From positions 11,950,001-12,014,000 of the forward strand of contig NC_132976.1 in assembly GCF_047496725.1 (NCBI RefSeq): a stretch of 64,000 nt of DNA. The letters are read 5' to 3'. Positions 52,201 to 64,000 of the stretch are shown piece by piece. The notes under the pieces are model-generated. The model had not been told where the DNA came from, made no database searches, and saw only the letters and a program-made list of their open reading frames with translations. This stretch comes from Anoplolepis gracilipes (taxonomy: Eukaryota; Arthropoda; Insecta; Hymenoptera; Formicidae). The position numbers and the translations under genes were made by a program. Positions within the stretch are counted from its first letter, which is position 1; each line of letters begins with the position of its first letter.

Positions 52201-54100
52201 TTCTTGCCGTGGTTTAAACTGAGTAAAAGACAAAGTAATGTACAAAGTTATCTCCATCTTTTTAAATTTAAATTTCTTATCCAATAATGATAACAAAAAC
52301 TTATTTAATTAACAATAAAATATAATAAATGTATCGATATTTTTAAAGAAAGAAATAAAAATGAAGGCTCTTAGAATTTACTATACATTAACAAAAAAAT
52401 AAGCATATATTGTATAATAGCGCTGTACTCGTAATTGCACAATCATCATACGCTGAGATATTTGATATTATAATAATCGGATTTTTACGAAGCATGTTTT
52501 ACTTTTTTTTGGTGAAAAAATTAACCGCAACGTTTGTTTGATATTATAAATCTTAATATGTTAAGTTCTTAAGATTGTTTATTTTAAATAAAATAATTTG
52601 CGCACCGATTACAGAACTTGGCTCTTATTATTTGTCCATTTTCTTGTCAATGTTTTAAATTTTTAATTATTTTAATTATTGTACCTCTTAGACAAAAACT
52701 TATAAAATAACGTTAAAATACAGTAGGTCGTTTCAATTGCTATTCATATTATAAGATGATCTCCGTCATCTTTTCGAGATGAATGATTTCATCAAAAATG
52801 TAAGTTGCGGCTGCCATATTTGTTGGAACGCGCAGACGCGACGTGGTAATTGTGAGACACAATATAATTGCACAATATAATTGCCCCTTTGTTTCTTCAA
52901 TTACACGTCTAGACCGGCGGTTGGCGCGTATGAGGCTCAAGGGAAAAAAAAGAAAATTAAATGCCTCGTCGTGAAGAAGAAAAAGCGAGATGCGCGATCG
53001 CTAAAAATTTATTACGGCTAAAAATTGTTATAAAATTATCTTTCTATTTTTTTTTCCTTTTTTCGTATGCAAAATCTGCGTGAAAAAATATTACAGAAAT
53101 AGAGAGAATATTATCTAGCGAAGTAAAGCGTATAAGTTTCAAGACCGATTCTTTTAACTGCTCGAATCCCAAAGTTATGATAATTTCACTTTCGAGATCT
53201 TATTATATATCATTATTGATTAATTATCTTGTGAAACGCCAAATATCTATTAAAATGTTTTAAAAAGAATTCATATAAAATTAAAATACTTTAAAAAGAA
53301 TTCATAATATCCACAATAAATGATAATTTTTATCTAACAATAAAATAAATAGAATTTGATTGCTATTTCAACTATACCACTTCGACATTTGTTAATAATT
53401 TTGCAGCTTTGCGTTTGAAGCTCGATTCATCGGATTCTTGGAATGTTGGCTCTTTCGGTCCACGACTTGTTGAGTCCTTGAATTCTCGGATCATCGTATC
53501 CTAACGTGCGCAGTAACTCAATGAGTTAATCTCCGATCAATTAACAGTGAATTCTGTGTTTGCGCAGGTACTTAGGTAAGAATTTCAATTAGTGGACGAG
53601 GGAGATGAAGAGGAAGGGAGACACGATCGAAGACTAAGACAATTAACAGAGAGTTCGCTGAACAGAGTCGCGCTTCCGGGTTTTAACGAATCAACTGTGG
53701 ATTAATCGAATTCGTGATTTTTTTTGCACGCTAATTTTCTTTTCCTCGATCGAGCGGCCATATTAACGCATAATTGAGCCATCGTCGGCTTTTTTAACTG
53801 CTTTCGTTGCTGATACACTTTCATAGGCGAGAGGTAAGTATCTCGTTTTTTTTTTTTTTTTTTTTTTTTTTTTTGTATTAATTCGAAAGATTTTCCTATC
53901 ACATAATTAGATTTGAATATTTTCCAATGCAATAAGAATCCTTTTACTTTTTATTTGTTTTTATTACACTAAAGGGAATAAGAAAATATGGAAATTAAAA
54001 GATTTTGATAAATAATTTACTTTTTTTTGTCAGCAAAGTATTTTTTTTGCATCGTTGACAACCGATAAGTCTGACAGAATTGCCTATTTTTTTATACTTC
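49291..54100. other. Upstream vg region, middle part
   Basis: No coding exon is recognised. CpG-rich patches at 49450-49870 (with GCGT tetranucleotide repeats near 49521-49550), 50050-50470, 50740-51050, 51190-51610 and 51900-52100. The rest is AT-rich. A T run of ~30 at 53847-53874 gives a spurious Lys tract on the minus strand. Confidence 0.35.
50335..50359. repeat. (GATC)n tetranucleotide repeat
   Basis: About six GATC units in a CpG-rich patch. As each unit is self-complementary, the whole tract is palindromic. Confidence 0.93.
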
Positions 54101-57100
54101 CTATCAAACGAGCGGCTACGCTTAACGAAGGATAAAGAAGACGGAGAGGAAAGGGTGCTTTGTGGCAAGTTTTTCGGTGAAAATGGGGAAACTTGCTGGC
54201 TGATGAAGCGAGCGGAGGAAAGTTTATGAGCCCGTCCGGATGGGCGGCTAATTTTTAAACAAAGCCTAATTTCCGCAACTTCATAGCATAGTCGCGGTCG
54301 TTATTACTTGCCGGGATAATAAATGATTATTACGCCGTTGCGAAGAAAGGCCAAAATGGGGATGCGGTGGTGAAACGAAGATGGGTAGAACGCTTTGATG
54401 TATTCTCGCTTGGATGGAGGCAAGTCGAGCGACAAACTCTTCGATATTCGGACGATGAAGAGCACTTTCTCGTCCTGGGGAGAGGTTGGCAGGCGGAAGT
54501 GCTCAGAGTCCTTCCCCCGTCCACCCTCGGCTGAGCCTGCCCCTCTACTAGCTGATTATCCCTTTCGTGATCCTTGGTGGTAAATATTTCAGAGCATACG
54601 GTTTTCAGATTGTGCCTTTCCATTGGACTCTTGCTCTCTTCATAATGTCGATGTTCCTTTGCATGATTTCGTTCCCAAAATACACGCTCCTGTCCCCTCC
54701 CTCCCTCCTCTCAATCTCTTTCTCTCTTTCTCGCCCTTTTCCTCCTCGCCGACAGGTCGTCAATGAAATAGCTGCGAGTGGTGCTGCGAGACACGTGAAA
54801 TTGATGAAAGTATGCGCGTTGCACGCATTCCGCTCGGGTTTGCCGTGGAGCGGAGCGAAGCGGACTCGCGCAAGCACCTACGACCACGATTCCCTTGTGT
54901 TCTCTTTCTCTCGTCTCTCTGTTCTTTATTAATGAAGGAACATTCCCGGCGAGATTCGCATCCCTCTTCGTGGATGCGCGAATCGCCACGAAGAGGCGGG
55001 GAATCTCGCGCGCGGAAATCAACTCGTTCGCGCGAATGAATGAAAAACAGATGGGCACGCGAGAACCCAAAATCTATCTCCCGCTCTCGTCTTTTGATCC
55101 TGAACGGAGGCGAGACCAGGCGCCGTACATATTTTTTAATGTCGACGGCTTCGGATACATCCAATTACGAAGCGGTCCCAGGAGTTATTCGCGTCAGCCA
55201 GAATCTGCATCGATCATGTCCCGCAAGCCGCTAACAAAAGTCAAATGTCGACCAAGTATTTTGTCAAGAGCCTGATGAGCGCGTCGCGAGTATCCGCGTT
55301 AATTTCCTCGTGTATTATTGTACGAATAAATTCAGACAAACATCCTACGATCCAAAAATCTTGATCGAATTTTTCATTTCGATGAGAAATAATCAAGAAG
55401 GCAAAATTTGACAATTAACGTACGTGGAATTTAGTTAGAAGAGATTAAGAGCTAGGTAATTTATTATCTAAAACCCGACATTTTCTTTGTTTAAGTGGAG
55501 GTTGATGCATTCACTTCTCTCACTTAACTTCAAAGGTGAAGGGTCAAAATTTCATGGCGAAAGAGTCGACACTTCATCTTCCTGGGACAAACTAGAAGGA
55601 AAGAGACAGGAACCAAAGAGAGAGAGAGAGAGAGAGAGAGAGGACAGTTTCGGCCTTCGGGCCCAGCGGAGACCCGCTGCGCAAAGATGTACGGATAAGG
55701 GGATATAAATGGGTCCTCGCCGCAGTCCGAGGGCAAATATAGACCAGCATAGGACATCAAGGGGAAAGGATTCCCGATGAGCCGAACGGGATCGAATAGC
55801 ACCGGTATGGAAATGCGATCGGCCTTTAAACGTCGAACCGCGCGCAGCTATGTTAATTCCCGCGCGTGTTAGCCAAGGTGTAACTTCTGTTTATCTTCAT
55901 ATCAGTCTCTGGCCGGACAACGATTTAACGAATACGAAGAGACCACCTTCGAGAAACGAGAAAATCAGCCGCATCGTTTTCAGCAAAATCGCGTAATTTC
56001 TTGCAGTTACATCTGTAGTGTGAATATATCTTATTTCTTTGACGCGAGATGTAAAGTTTCCAGTATGCTTAATATATTCTTCGTTACATAAATTTAAATT
56101 CCAATTATATAAAAATCCGAAATGAATAAACTATAATAAAAACTGCAATAATCTATGAAATTAGAGATAAATTTCAGATACTAATAGATATTTATTTTTT
56201 AAATCCACTTTTCCCGGAAAATATAGGGAATGATAAGAAATGATAAGGAACTGATTGTGAGCCAATAAAAGTATTATAACGATCGTCATTAAAAAAACTA
56301 ACCGTTTAATTTTTTTAATCTATTTATCTTTGCTTTAAATTTATCCTTAAATTATATAAAATAATTGCATGGAATTTCAAAATATTTCAGAGTTGCAACA
56401 CGTGAAAAAGTGTGAGTTCGTTCGATTCTTGCATCCAGATCTTCACGCGTGCTCATTCATTGTTGCAGGCCCGGCGCATCTCGTCTACCGATCAGATCCG
56501 ACGTGATGGATTCACTTGGCGTGGAATGGAAACGCGAGTGACGGCTACGAGTGGTAACTAAGAACGGAAAACGAATACACGACAATCGTCCTTTTTCTCA
56601 CGTGTCTCCTCAGTACACGGTCCGCAAAGTATAACTTATGGCAAAAGGAGCGAACTCTCCTTGTAAAGCAGATACAGCTAAGAACCGACATTAATGGCCC
56701 CATTTGTATGCCGCCTGGCGACTACTTTGCGATATAATATGAGGTCGTCGATATGCATTATCTTACAGAATTGAATTTTGTCCAGCAGCTTTATCCGCCG
56801 CTCATTAATAACAATTGATGCTCTTTCTCGAATCGCTGTAATTTTGATAATATATATTTTAAGTTTGAAGATTAGAATATGAGAGTGTCAAACTCCACGA
56901 ACACGATGATGGATGTAAGCTACTGGAGTGAAGAGTCTAAATATCGGATTTGCGAGAGCGAAAGTCTAAAAAATATGTGAAAGCAGAAGTCGAAAAACTG
57001 GAAATATCTGCACAAAAGATATTAATGATCCAAGAAACGCAGCAGCCAAAGAATTTATGTATGTACACATATACATATATATATATGTAATTTTGCGGAG

Positions 57101-60100
57101 GTTCATATATTTTACGGAAATATTGACAAATTGCAAAGTGTCTTTTTCTGCGTAAGAATTATTATAAAAACATTCCCTTTCTACATAGATGTTTAAGTGA
57201 TGTATGCTAAAATGCACGTCCGGTCGGTAACGGATTTATTAAGAGAACGTAAAAAATGAAAATGCTTCGCGCGTGAAGTAGGCAGCTGCTGCGACTATTT
57301 GAAAGGAATTTCGAGATTAGAGGAGATGCCGTTGCGGCCAATGAATCATTCCGGGCACGCGATTTCTGGCATTCAAAGGAGGCGTTAAGTGATTAAACGA
57401 CCAGTTGTCATCGGTGACATTAACATATTACGTTCTCCGCACGTAGAGTTAATGTCTTGTATCCATCCAAACCGCCTGCCATCGCGCGGAAATGAATTAT
57501 ATATGATGGAGACGACAGTTCTCCAAGAAAGCGTCGAAATGATCGTCAACAAAGAGAAAGGGAGATCTGATCCTGGTAAAAAGCAACAGAAAGCTAGTAC
57601 ACATTTCTTAAGCAATCAGATAAATAACTTTCTAGCTAAAGGTGACATACTCGAGGCAATTTTCACATATAACTTAGCTTTTTAAATATGTAATAATGAC
57701 CAAGATGAAAAGCTGTAATCGGTAGATAAAACACGATAGTCAGACTGTATGAGAAAAAAAAAATATTCACTTTACTATACAAGTTTCAAAGTCGCCATTC
57801 AAATTGATTCTTCGACACTGTATGAATTTTCAAATATGTTATATAATATATTTTTCAGACGTCACGTTACCTTGGCGCTTTCATAATTAATACGTTTTGA
57901 ATAAACTTTATTACGTAGGTAAACAACCATTCATATAAAATTCTGACAGCACAAATTTCTAGAATGAAATAATTAATTGCAATTTGTTTCGCTTTAAACA
58001 TGTCAAGATATGCAGCTTAAATTCACGAGTAAATATCGATGAGTAAAAAAGGAAAGCTGCGAAGATTCAATGTGTTGAAATCGAGAGTAAAGCTTGCAGC
58101 GAGGCTTAGACTTAATTTAATGGAAAGCACGATGTTGGCGTAAAGTGAGTTAATATAGAGGTCCTCCTTCTATGAGGTGCGAACGCTTCTCTCTAGTTTC
58201 TCAGGATAATACAGACACCGCACGCTACGATGCGTGCAATTAAGGGCACACGCGAGAAGGATCCAAGGAACTTGTAATCACAGAATGTCTAGAGAGAATG
58301 TCTATTGCAAAGACTTATCCGAAATATGTACAAGATATTACACTAAGATAGGTAATATCAACTATTTGATAAAAAAGAAATTAATTAAATTTAATTAAAA
58401 AATTGTATTCCAATATAAATATAAATTTTACGGATCGTTAAATTATTTATGAAAACCTGAAAATACATGGTTGCCGATCGCAAGTTGATACGATTGTTTA
58501 GTTTAAGGTTCAGCGACATTTGTATCTTTTTGCTTCGCCGATCTTGTTCGTTTAGGAGATTAAAAAAGTCTATGAGACACGAGGTGACAGCTCACCTTCC
58601 AAAAAGTGATTTATGTCGACATGACTAGTTACCGGCTAACTTATGATGTTTACCGATTCAATTAGGGATACAACCGGCGGTCCCTTAAAACGAGATACAT
58701 TTGTTTCGACATTAATTTACGAAAACGACCCGCTGTCATAACAAAACTATAATAGACCTTTGGTCGGTTGGCGTACCGCCAGCCTTTAGTGGTCGCATAA
58801 AATGCACCGGAATGTTTGCCCGTTACATTGTCCTCGACATCGTATTATAAATTAAATCGTCCAACTATTTTTATCGTAATCGCGGATCGCAAAATATTGC
58901 GTGGAAAATAGCCGCATCTCGAAATAAAAATTATGAAATGGGGAAACAGTTGCGTAACATGAATGCTTGATCATCGTAAGGAAAATAAAATTATTAAGCT
59001 ATTAATTAAGAGATTTGCACTGTCTTGATGAATCCTTGCGTCAAGTAGTTTCTTTTTTATACAACAAAATAATAATATATTAAAGAATATATTATAAACA
59101 TATATATATTTTCTATTAATGTAAATATTAATATTCATGTTTTAATATTATATGTTGCAGTATCAACTTATCATCATAGTTACGGATACTCTATTGTTCC
59201 TTACTTCCTAGTTTTCTTGCTTGAAACAAAACATTGTTTATTAGTTTAAGCTGTCGGAGAGCTTTGGAGAACGTCATGAAAAACGAACAAAATGTCGGTA
59301 AGCATGCGGCGTTTTTGTAGCTAAGACAATGTCTGAGTATTCTTCCTTCAGCACGACGACGCTGGGACATGGAACAACGCGTCGCCTCTATATTTACATG
59401 CCCCAAAGTCAGTGGCCCGCTCGAGTGATTCATCACGGAAACAGATGCTGGGATCCTAGACCATTCCAATGTTAAATTTTTAGACGGATCCTGGAGTCGC
59501 GTAGAAACTCGAGGAAGTTAAGTTCTTTGGGATTCTGAATCCTTTGCATTCTAGATTTCTAGGAATGATATCTTGAATTCAGTTCCTTCTTTTTCTCTCT
59601 TACATTTTTTTTTTTTTCTTAAAATTTAAATCGACTTTCCTTTTACACATCAAGTTAAAACCGTTCCTCGACGATCGAAAGATTAATAATCTTCGCCAAG
59701 CAAGGAAGCAAAAATGGAAAGAAATGAGAAGCGATTGGACAAAAATATTTTTGCCGGGTTCATCGTTGACGAAAAATCTGCGGCAACACGAGAACGGCAG
59801 CTGGTTGGCGATGCGACAAATCATAGCCTACTGGACAGCCTACACGTCGACTGGCGCTCGAGCGTCCCGCGCAAAACCGAGCGAGCACGTGCAAGACGAA
59901 CATAGCGGTGTAACCGGTGGCGGATCTCTGAACCCTCTCTCTCTCTCTCTTTCTTCCCGTCTCGCGAGTCCTTTGACGGATCGCCCTTAAATTTATGAGG
60001 CGCCGTTCTGGTCTTACGCTCATCTACTTAAACAGCCACAGTGTCTCGGTATTCTCGACGAGTTCTCAAACGGGTAAAAAACATATAGCTAGTCTATGTA

Positions 60101-61200
60101 GAGTGTCTAAAGCTATTCAGGTGAACAGCTATGGTAACAAAAGACCTTTAAACAAATTAGAAACATATTTTTATAAAATGTTTTCTCAACTTAATGTTGG
60201 AGTAGAATCGCGAATCTTTCGAGGATAGACGGACCCTGTATCCCGATTGGTTGCATTTTGGATCACGAAGAGCGATTAATTAGAAATTGTCCGGCGATAT
60301 CTAAGCGAGAGATCAAATCGCGGACGAGCGACATTCGTCGGTATCTCTTTGATACGTCAACTGCCCAACCGGACCAGTTCTCTGCTTGCCGTCCGGCCGA
60401 AATAATATCTGGCCCAACACACGTGTCACGTGGTAGTCGGCAGCCAGAAAGAGCCGGCAAAATTACCCATCGATGTATTGAGCGATCGAGGATCCAGTTC
60501 GATCAATCCCTTGTATTCGTATATAGGATATTTTGACGGCAAACTGGCTTAACAACGCAGATTTATTAACATTATTATTATTATTATTTTCATTCTCGTT
60601 AACGACAGGTGACCAAAATATTTAAGATCGAGGAGGCAAAAATTGCATACAAGTATACAAAACACAGTCATCTTCGAAGTTATGTCAGTACTTCCATCTT
60701 CTCAGAGACGTTCAACTTTCGCTGAGCAAGTATCGATTCCGAGCTGTCGAAAGAGAAGAAAATTCCTCTACAGATTCTAATCTTCCTCGGGAACACGCCG
60801 TATATTAGTCTCCCAAACGGCGACGAATTAATACTATCACATTCCATTAGTATTCTGTTAACGGAATCGCCTAACTAGAGAGGAAGAGGCGAGAGGAAGA
60901 AAGAGAAGGGAAGAAGGACAGAGGGACAGAGAGAGTGTCGCGAAACGCTTCGGCGAGAGAAAATAGACAACTCGCCGCGCAGGAAGGCGGCATCGAGAGA
61001 AGTAAAAGGGAGAAATCCTGAAGAGAGGGGCGAGAATTCCGCGGGGTTAAACAGCCGGTATTTCAATAATGGAGTCTTATCGCCGGCTACCGCAGAAGTC
61101 CGAGTCCTCGGCGGCGACGAAGCCGGCAGCTGGTGCAATCGAGCCTCAGTCTCTCGAGTCACGAGTCACCGACGGTGTTTATTAATTTTCGCCACTTACC
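54101..61200. other. Upstream vg region, CpG-rich clusters
   Basis: Large CpG-rich blocks at 54110-55290, 55480-55990, 56400-56720, 57220-57630, 58480-58920, 59690-60000, 60240-60540 and 60860-61190. Open frames of 60-134 codons occur on both strands in overlapping frames, as expected for GC-rich DNA, and none shows a domain or a vg N-terminal match. A GA microsatellite lies at 55617-55642. Function is unknown; regulatory DNA or an unrecognised promoter is possible. Confidence 0.3.
55617..55642. repeat. (GA)n microsatellite
   Basis: Perfect GA alternation in a CpG-rich block. Confidence 0.95.
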
Positions 61201-64000
61201 GCTCATACATGCGGCTCCTTTCTTCCGATAGAGATGAGAAAATAAACCGCCATTATACACACACATATATATATCCTCTTAAATTACGTGGCCGCAGTAA
61301 TGCTCGAGGTCGCTGTCAAAATTGTCATGTCATAAATATATTTTCGCTACATGATTTAACTGCAGGTCCTAAGCAATTTTTTAAATTTCTATCAATTGCA
61401 CTTAAAACATTTAATTACTATTACATGGATTTTGGAAAATATAATATTTTCATATATTTTTATTATTATTTTTTTTTTCTCCTACCAAAAAGTATTACCT
61501 ACAAGGATGATAAATTTCAGATCTCGTTTATGAACCCTTCAAAGAGTTAACAGGCATGTAGACGACGATGTCTCATGGTTTCATCTCTCACCGCAACGCG
61601 TGTTCATCAAGAATCGCACAAAGTTATAATAACGTACGGGAGATACTCGACGTCTGGATTCCAGACTTCTGACTTTGCCCGATGTTTGCAGCAGTTAATC
61701 TCACGGTGGTGCGCGTTTCGGCGGGATTACCGGTCCGCGGCCGCCCTCTTGTGCGTAATTGCGTTTAAATATACTCGAGCGTGTGGTCGTCGCGCGCGGA
61801 CGAAGAGTTCGGCAACGAGGACACGCAGCAGCAGAAAGCGGCGTGTGATTTGTGGCTTCGGCTTCGTAACAAATAGACACGCGGGCATTTTCTCGGACAC
61901 CGGGTGCGCAAAGTGAACAAAGACAAATGGCCGAGCCGCGCGGCGCGGCGCGGCGCACGTGACTAACGACGAGCGGACTGATAGCTGACGCGGGATTTTT
62001 TGTTCTCCAAAAGATTCGGTCGCCATCGATTCCTCATCCTGATGAATCGATATCTCGAAAGGATAGAGATAATTTTAAGCCTTTCGTGTTTCTTGAGTAG
62101 CAGGTGAGACCATCGAAAATTCGAACGAATTAAGAGGGGAATATGATTAGAAAAAGTGTCAAAGTACGATATAATCTTTCCTTATAGAAGATATGTATAA
62201 TTTTTTTTCATTGTCCTTTTCTTTATTCAGGATATCTGGAGATATCCTAGAATACGAACGGCCGCGTGTGGAATCGAGGTTACGAGGATACGATACGGGA
62301 TCGGCAAGATCGGAAGATTTCCAGGGTCTCTGGACGTTTTTTTTTTTTTTTTTTTTCCTCCGCTGTCGCAACAAGCGACCGCGAGTTCGTCCATGGACAT
62401 GTCCATCTGTCCGTGCGCGATCTGCAATTCAATGCAACCGCCTCGAGCAGAAACGCATCCGTGCGCTCTGACGAGGAGGACACCAATCCGACGGACGGCA
62501 CAAAAGAAGTGGCTGCCGCTTCCGCGATACTTCCTTCTCCTTGCTCGTCTTCCGCTTCGTGTTCGCCCTTGGACATTATTCCCATTCGTCAACAATTTAT
62601 ATATTTATTAATAGTTTTAATTATCTCTTCCTTACAATCAGATAAAAATCTCACGTTGCAAAAATCTAATATAATTGTCATTCGTTGCGATTACGTTACA
62701 TTACATTTACAGGGCTCCTAATGAAAATGCTAGAAAAAATATTGCATGCAAAAGCTGTAAATAGATTGTTAAGTATTGTTCTACATGACATGATTTCAAA
62801 ATCATTCTGTGCCGCGAATACGCCACGTGGTACGTTAGATTTAAAAAATGTCTGTATCCTGAGAAACGAATAGTATTCGCGAGCGGTTACGACAGAATCA
62901 TCATCATTCCGGTCTTTGGGTAGCCAGATCAGGTCTTATAGCAGGAGCGGTCGTTTTTTTTTTTTTTTTTTTTTTGGCCGATGAGCAACGGATTGTCCAC
63001 CGCGCGCGGCGTGTTGTCTTTTACCTGGCGCGCGCTCGTGGTACCCGATTCCCGATACCTGGACGCCGTTTTATCTCAGCCACGCGGTCGCCGATCTCCG
63101 TTGCCGCGCTGGGTCACGTATTAATTTTTTCGTTTAAACCGGTAAAGCGAGTTCACCTCGATTTCGCGACGATTCGGTGAAAGTTTTGCGCGTCCCTTCT
63201 TAGCGCGCTAGTGTCACCGTACAGCTGACCGCCGTTTTTTTTTTTTTTCCGTGTGCGTCCGGCAAAAGATAACGTCGTTAACTCACGAGTCGAGTAAATC
63301 ATTCAATACCTTTTTGCATACTTTTTCCTCAAAACTGAAAATATTATGATTTCCTTTTTATATGCAAGAGAATTAATAATTAATAATTTATGCGTGAAAC
63401 TTGTTTCATTTTTTTTTTTAAATTTTTTTATTCTTTGTTTATTCATACAATGTTGATGGAAAAAAAGTGCGAGAGTATTTTCTGAAAATAAATAAACAAT
63501 GGATAACATTTTATTGCATAATATATGCACACGGGGTCGAATGCCGGGAGGCTGGCAGAAACACCATTTTCCCGTTTAACTGGCGATAAAAAAGTCAACG
63601 GCTCGAACTTCCAGATCCTGAATTTATCGAGACCTCGCAACACCCCTACTTACGGCTTTCTTTCTATCCGTACCGCACCGTTTGATCGTACCGCGGTCGA
63701 GGATGCCGTTGCTGTACCGGTCTGAAGTATCATCGTCGTCATGGCGAACGTCTCTCGATATTACCCTGTCGTGTGTCTTTTATTTTCAATTTTTCTTTCT
63801 TTTTATCTTTTATATGCATTGGCGTGCAACAAGGAAAAGTCGGTGCACAGATGCCATCAGCTACCAAATTCTTTCAATAAATAAATTATTATTTGGAAAT
63901 AATTCAAACATTTCTGAGAACGTTAAAGTTAAAATTTAAAATCGAAGGTGAAATAAAAAACACTATCAATTCCTTAATCAATTTAAGATTTGAAATATAT
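61201..64000. other. CpG-rich right end of window
   Basis: CpG-rich sequence at 61560-62060 (including tandem GGCGC units near 61937-61955), 62230-62580 and 62880-63290, with T runs at 62339-62355 and 62954-62976. The density of CpG would fit a promoter region, but no start exon of vg or another gene can be recognised, and 63300-64000 is mostly AT-rich. Confidence 0.3.

Noticed and set aside
54395..55275. Cluster of open frames of 60-134 codons on both strands
   Set aside because: Arg/Ser-rich translations in all frames, typical of GC-rich non-coding DNA. No domain and no vg N-terminal match.
57389..57685. 98-codon plus-strand open frame
   Set aside because: It starts with GTG, lacks a domain, has an overlapping minus-strand frame, and no upstream exon joins it.
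59191..59469. 92-codon minus-strand open frame with ATG
   Set aside because: No signal peptide, domain or family resemblance. A single open frame of this length is expected in this much DNA, though a small gene is not excluded.
61199..61210. Minus-strand ATGTATGAGCG followed by GTAAGT, a possible first vg exon
   Set aside because: It would leave in phase 2, while the 42259 exon needs phase 0 input, and four residues give no family evidence.
62266..62721. 151-codon plus-strand open frame with an acidic Ser/Asn-rich segment
   Set aside because: Three frames on both strands are open through this CpG-rich block. It begins in a poly-T tract and has no domain or convincing splice acceptor.

Overview
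This is animal nuclear DNA, almost certainly from an insect. The genes are split by canonical GT/AG introns of 89 bases to 8 kb. The background is AT-rich, with microsatellites and CpG-rich islands, and one gene is the insect wing selector vestigial. The mix of AT-rich DNA and CpG-rich blocks would suit a hymenopteran such as an ant, but that is inference. No rRNA, CRISPR array, bacterial-type operon or convincing tRNA was seen.

Four genes can be assembled exon by exon. (1) 190-2848, plus strand: the 3' part of a Popeye-domain gene (bves-like), whose first exon or exons lie before base 1. (2) 5516-6184, minus: a complete three-exon gene for a 147-residue, cysteine-free, His/Tyr/Pro-rich secreted protein of no family I recognise. 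(3) 8992-10923, minus: a complete three-exon gene for a 231-residue membrane-anchored protein with a fukutin/FKRP/LicD-type core, in which two of the usual metal-binding aspartates appear to be missing. (4) 29356-42259, minus: vestigial (vg), five coding exons covering the Scalloped-binding TDU motif to the C-terminus. The vg start and N-terminus are not found. The gene therefore probably continues past the right edge, with a first intron of at least 21.7 kb.

Layout: bves and the secreted-protein gene converge. The secreted-protein gene, the fukutin-like gene and vg all read on the minus strand. An 18 kb gap (10933-29355) and 21.7 kb upstream of the recognised vg exons (42260-64000) hold no recognisable coding exon. 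Both alternate between AT-rich DNA and CpG-rich blocks that could hold regulatory elements.

Mobile DNA: a 661-bp piggyBac-type non-autonomous element with TTAA duplications at 48622-49290, and a 222-bp foldback MITE with TA ends at 21133-21354. There is also an isolated GC-rich 16-bp-arm hairpin at 21533-21572 and a 25-bp-arm inverted repeat inside an intron at 10419-10471. The genes have no obvious shared pathway. Only vg and its large non-coding surroundings look like one regulatory domain.
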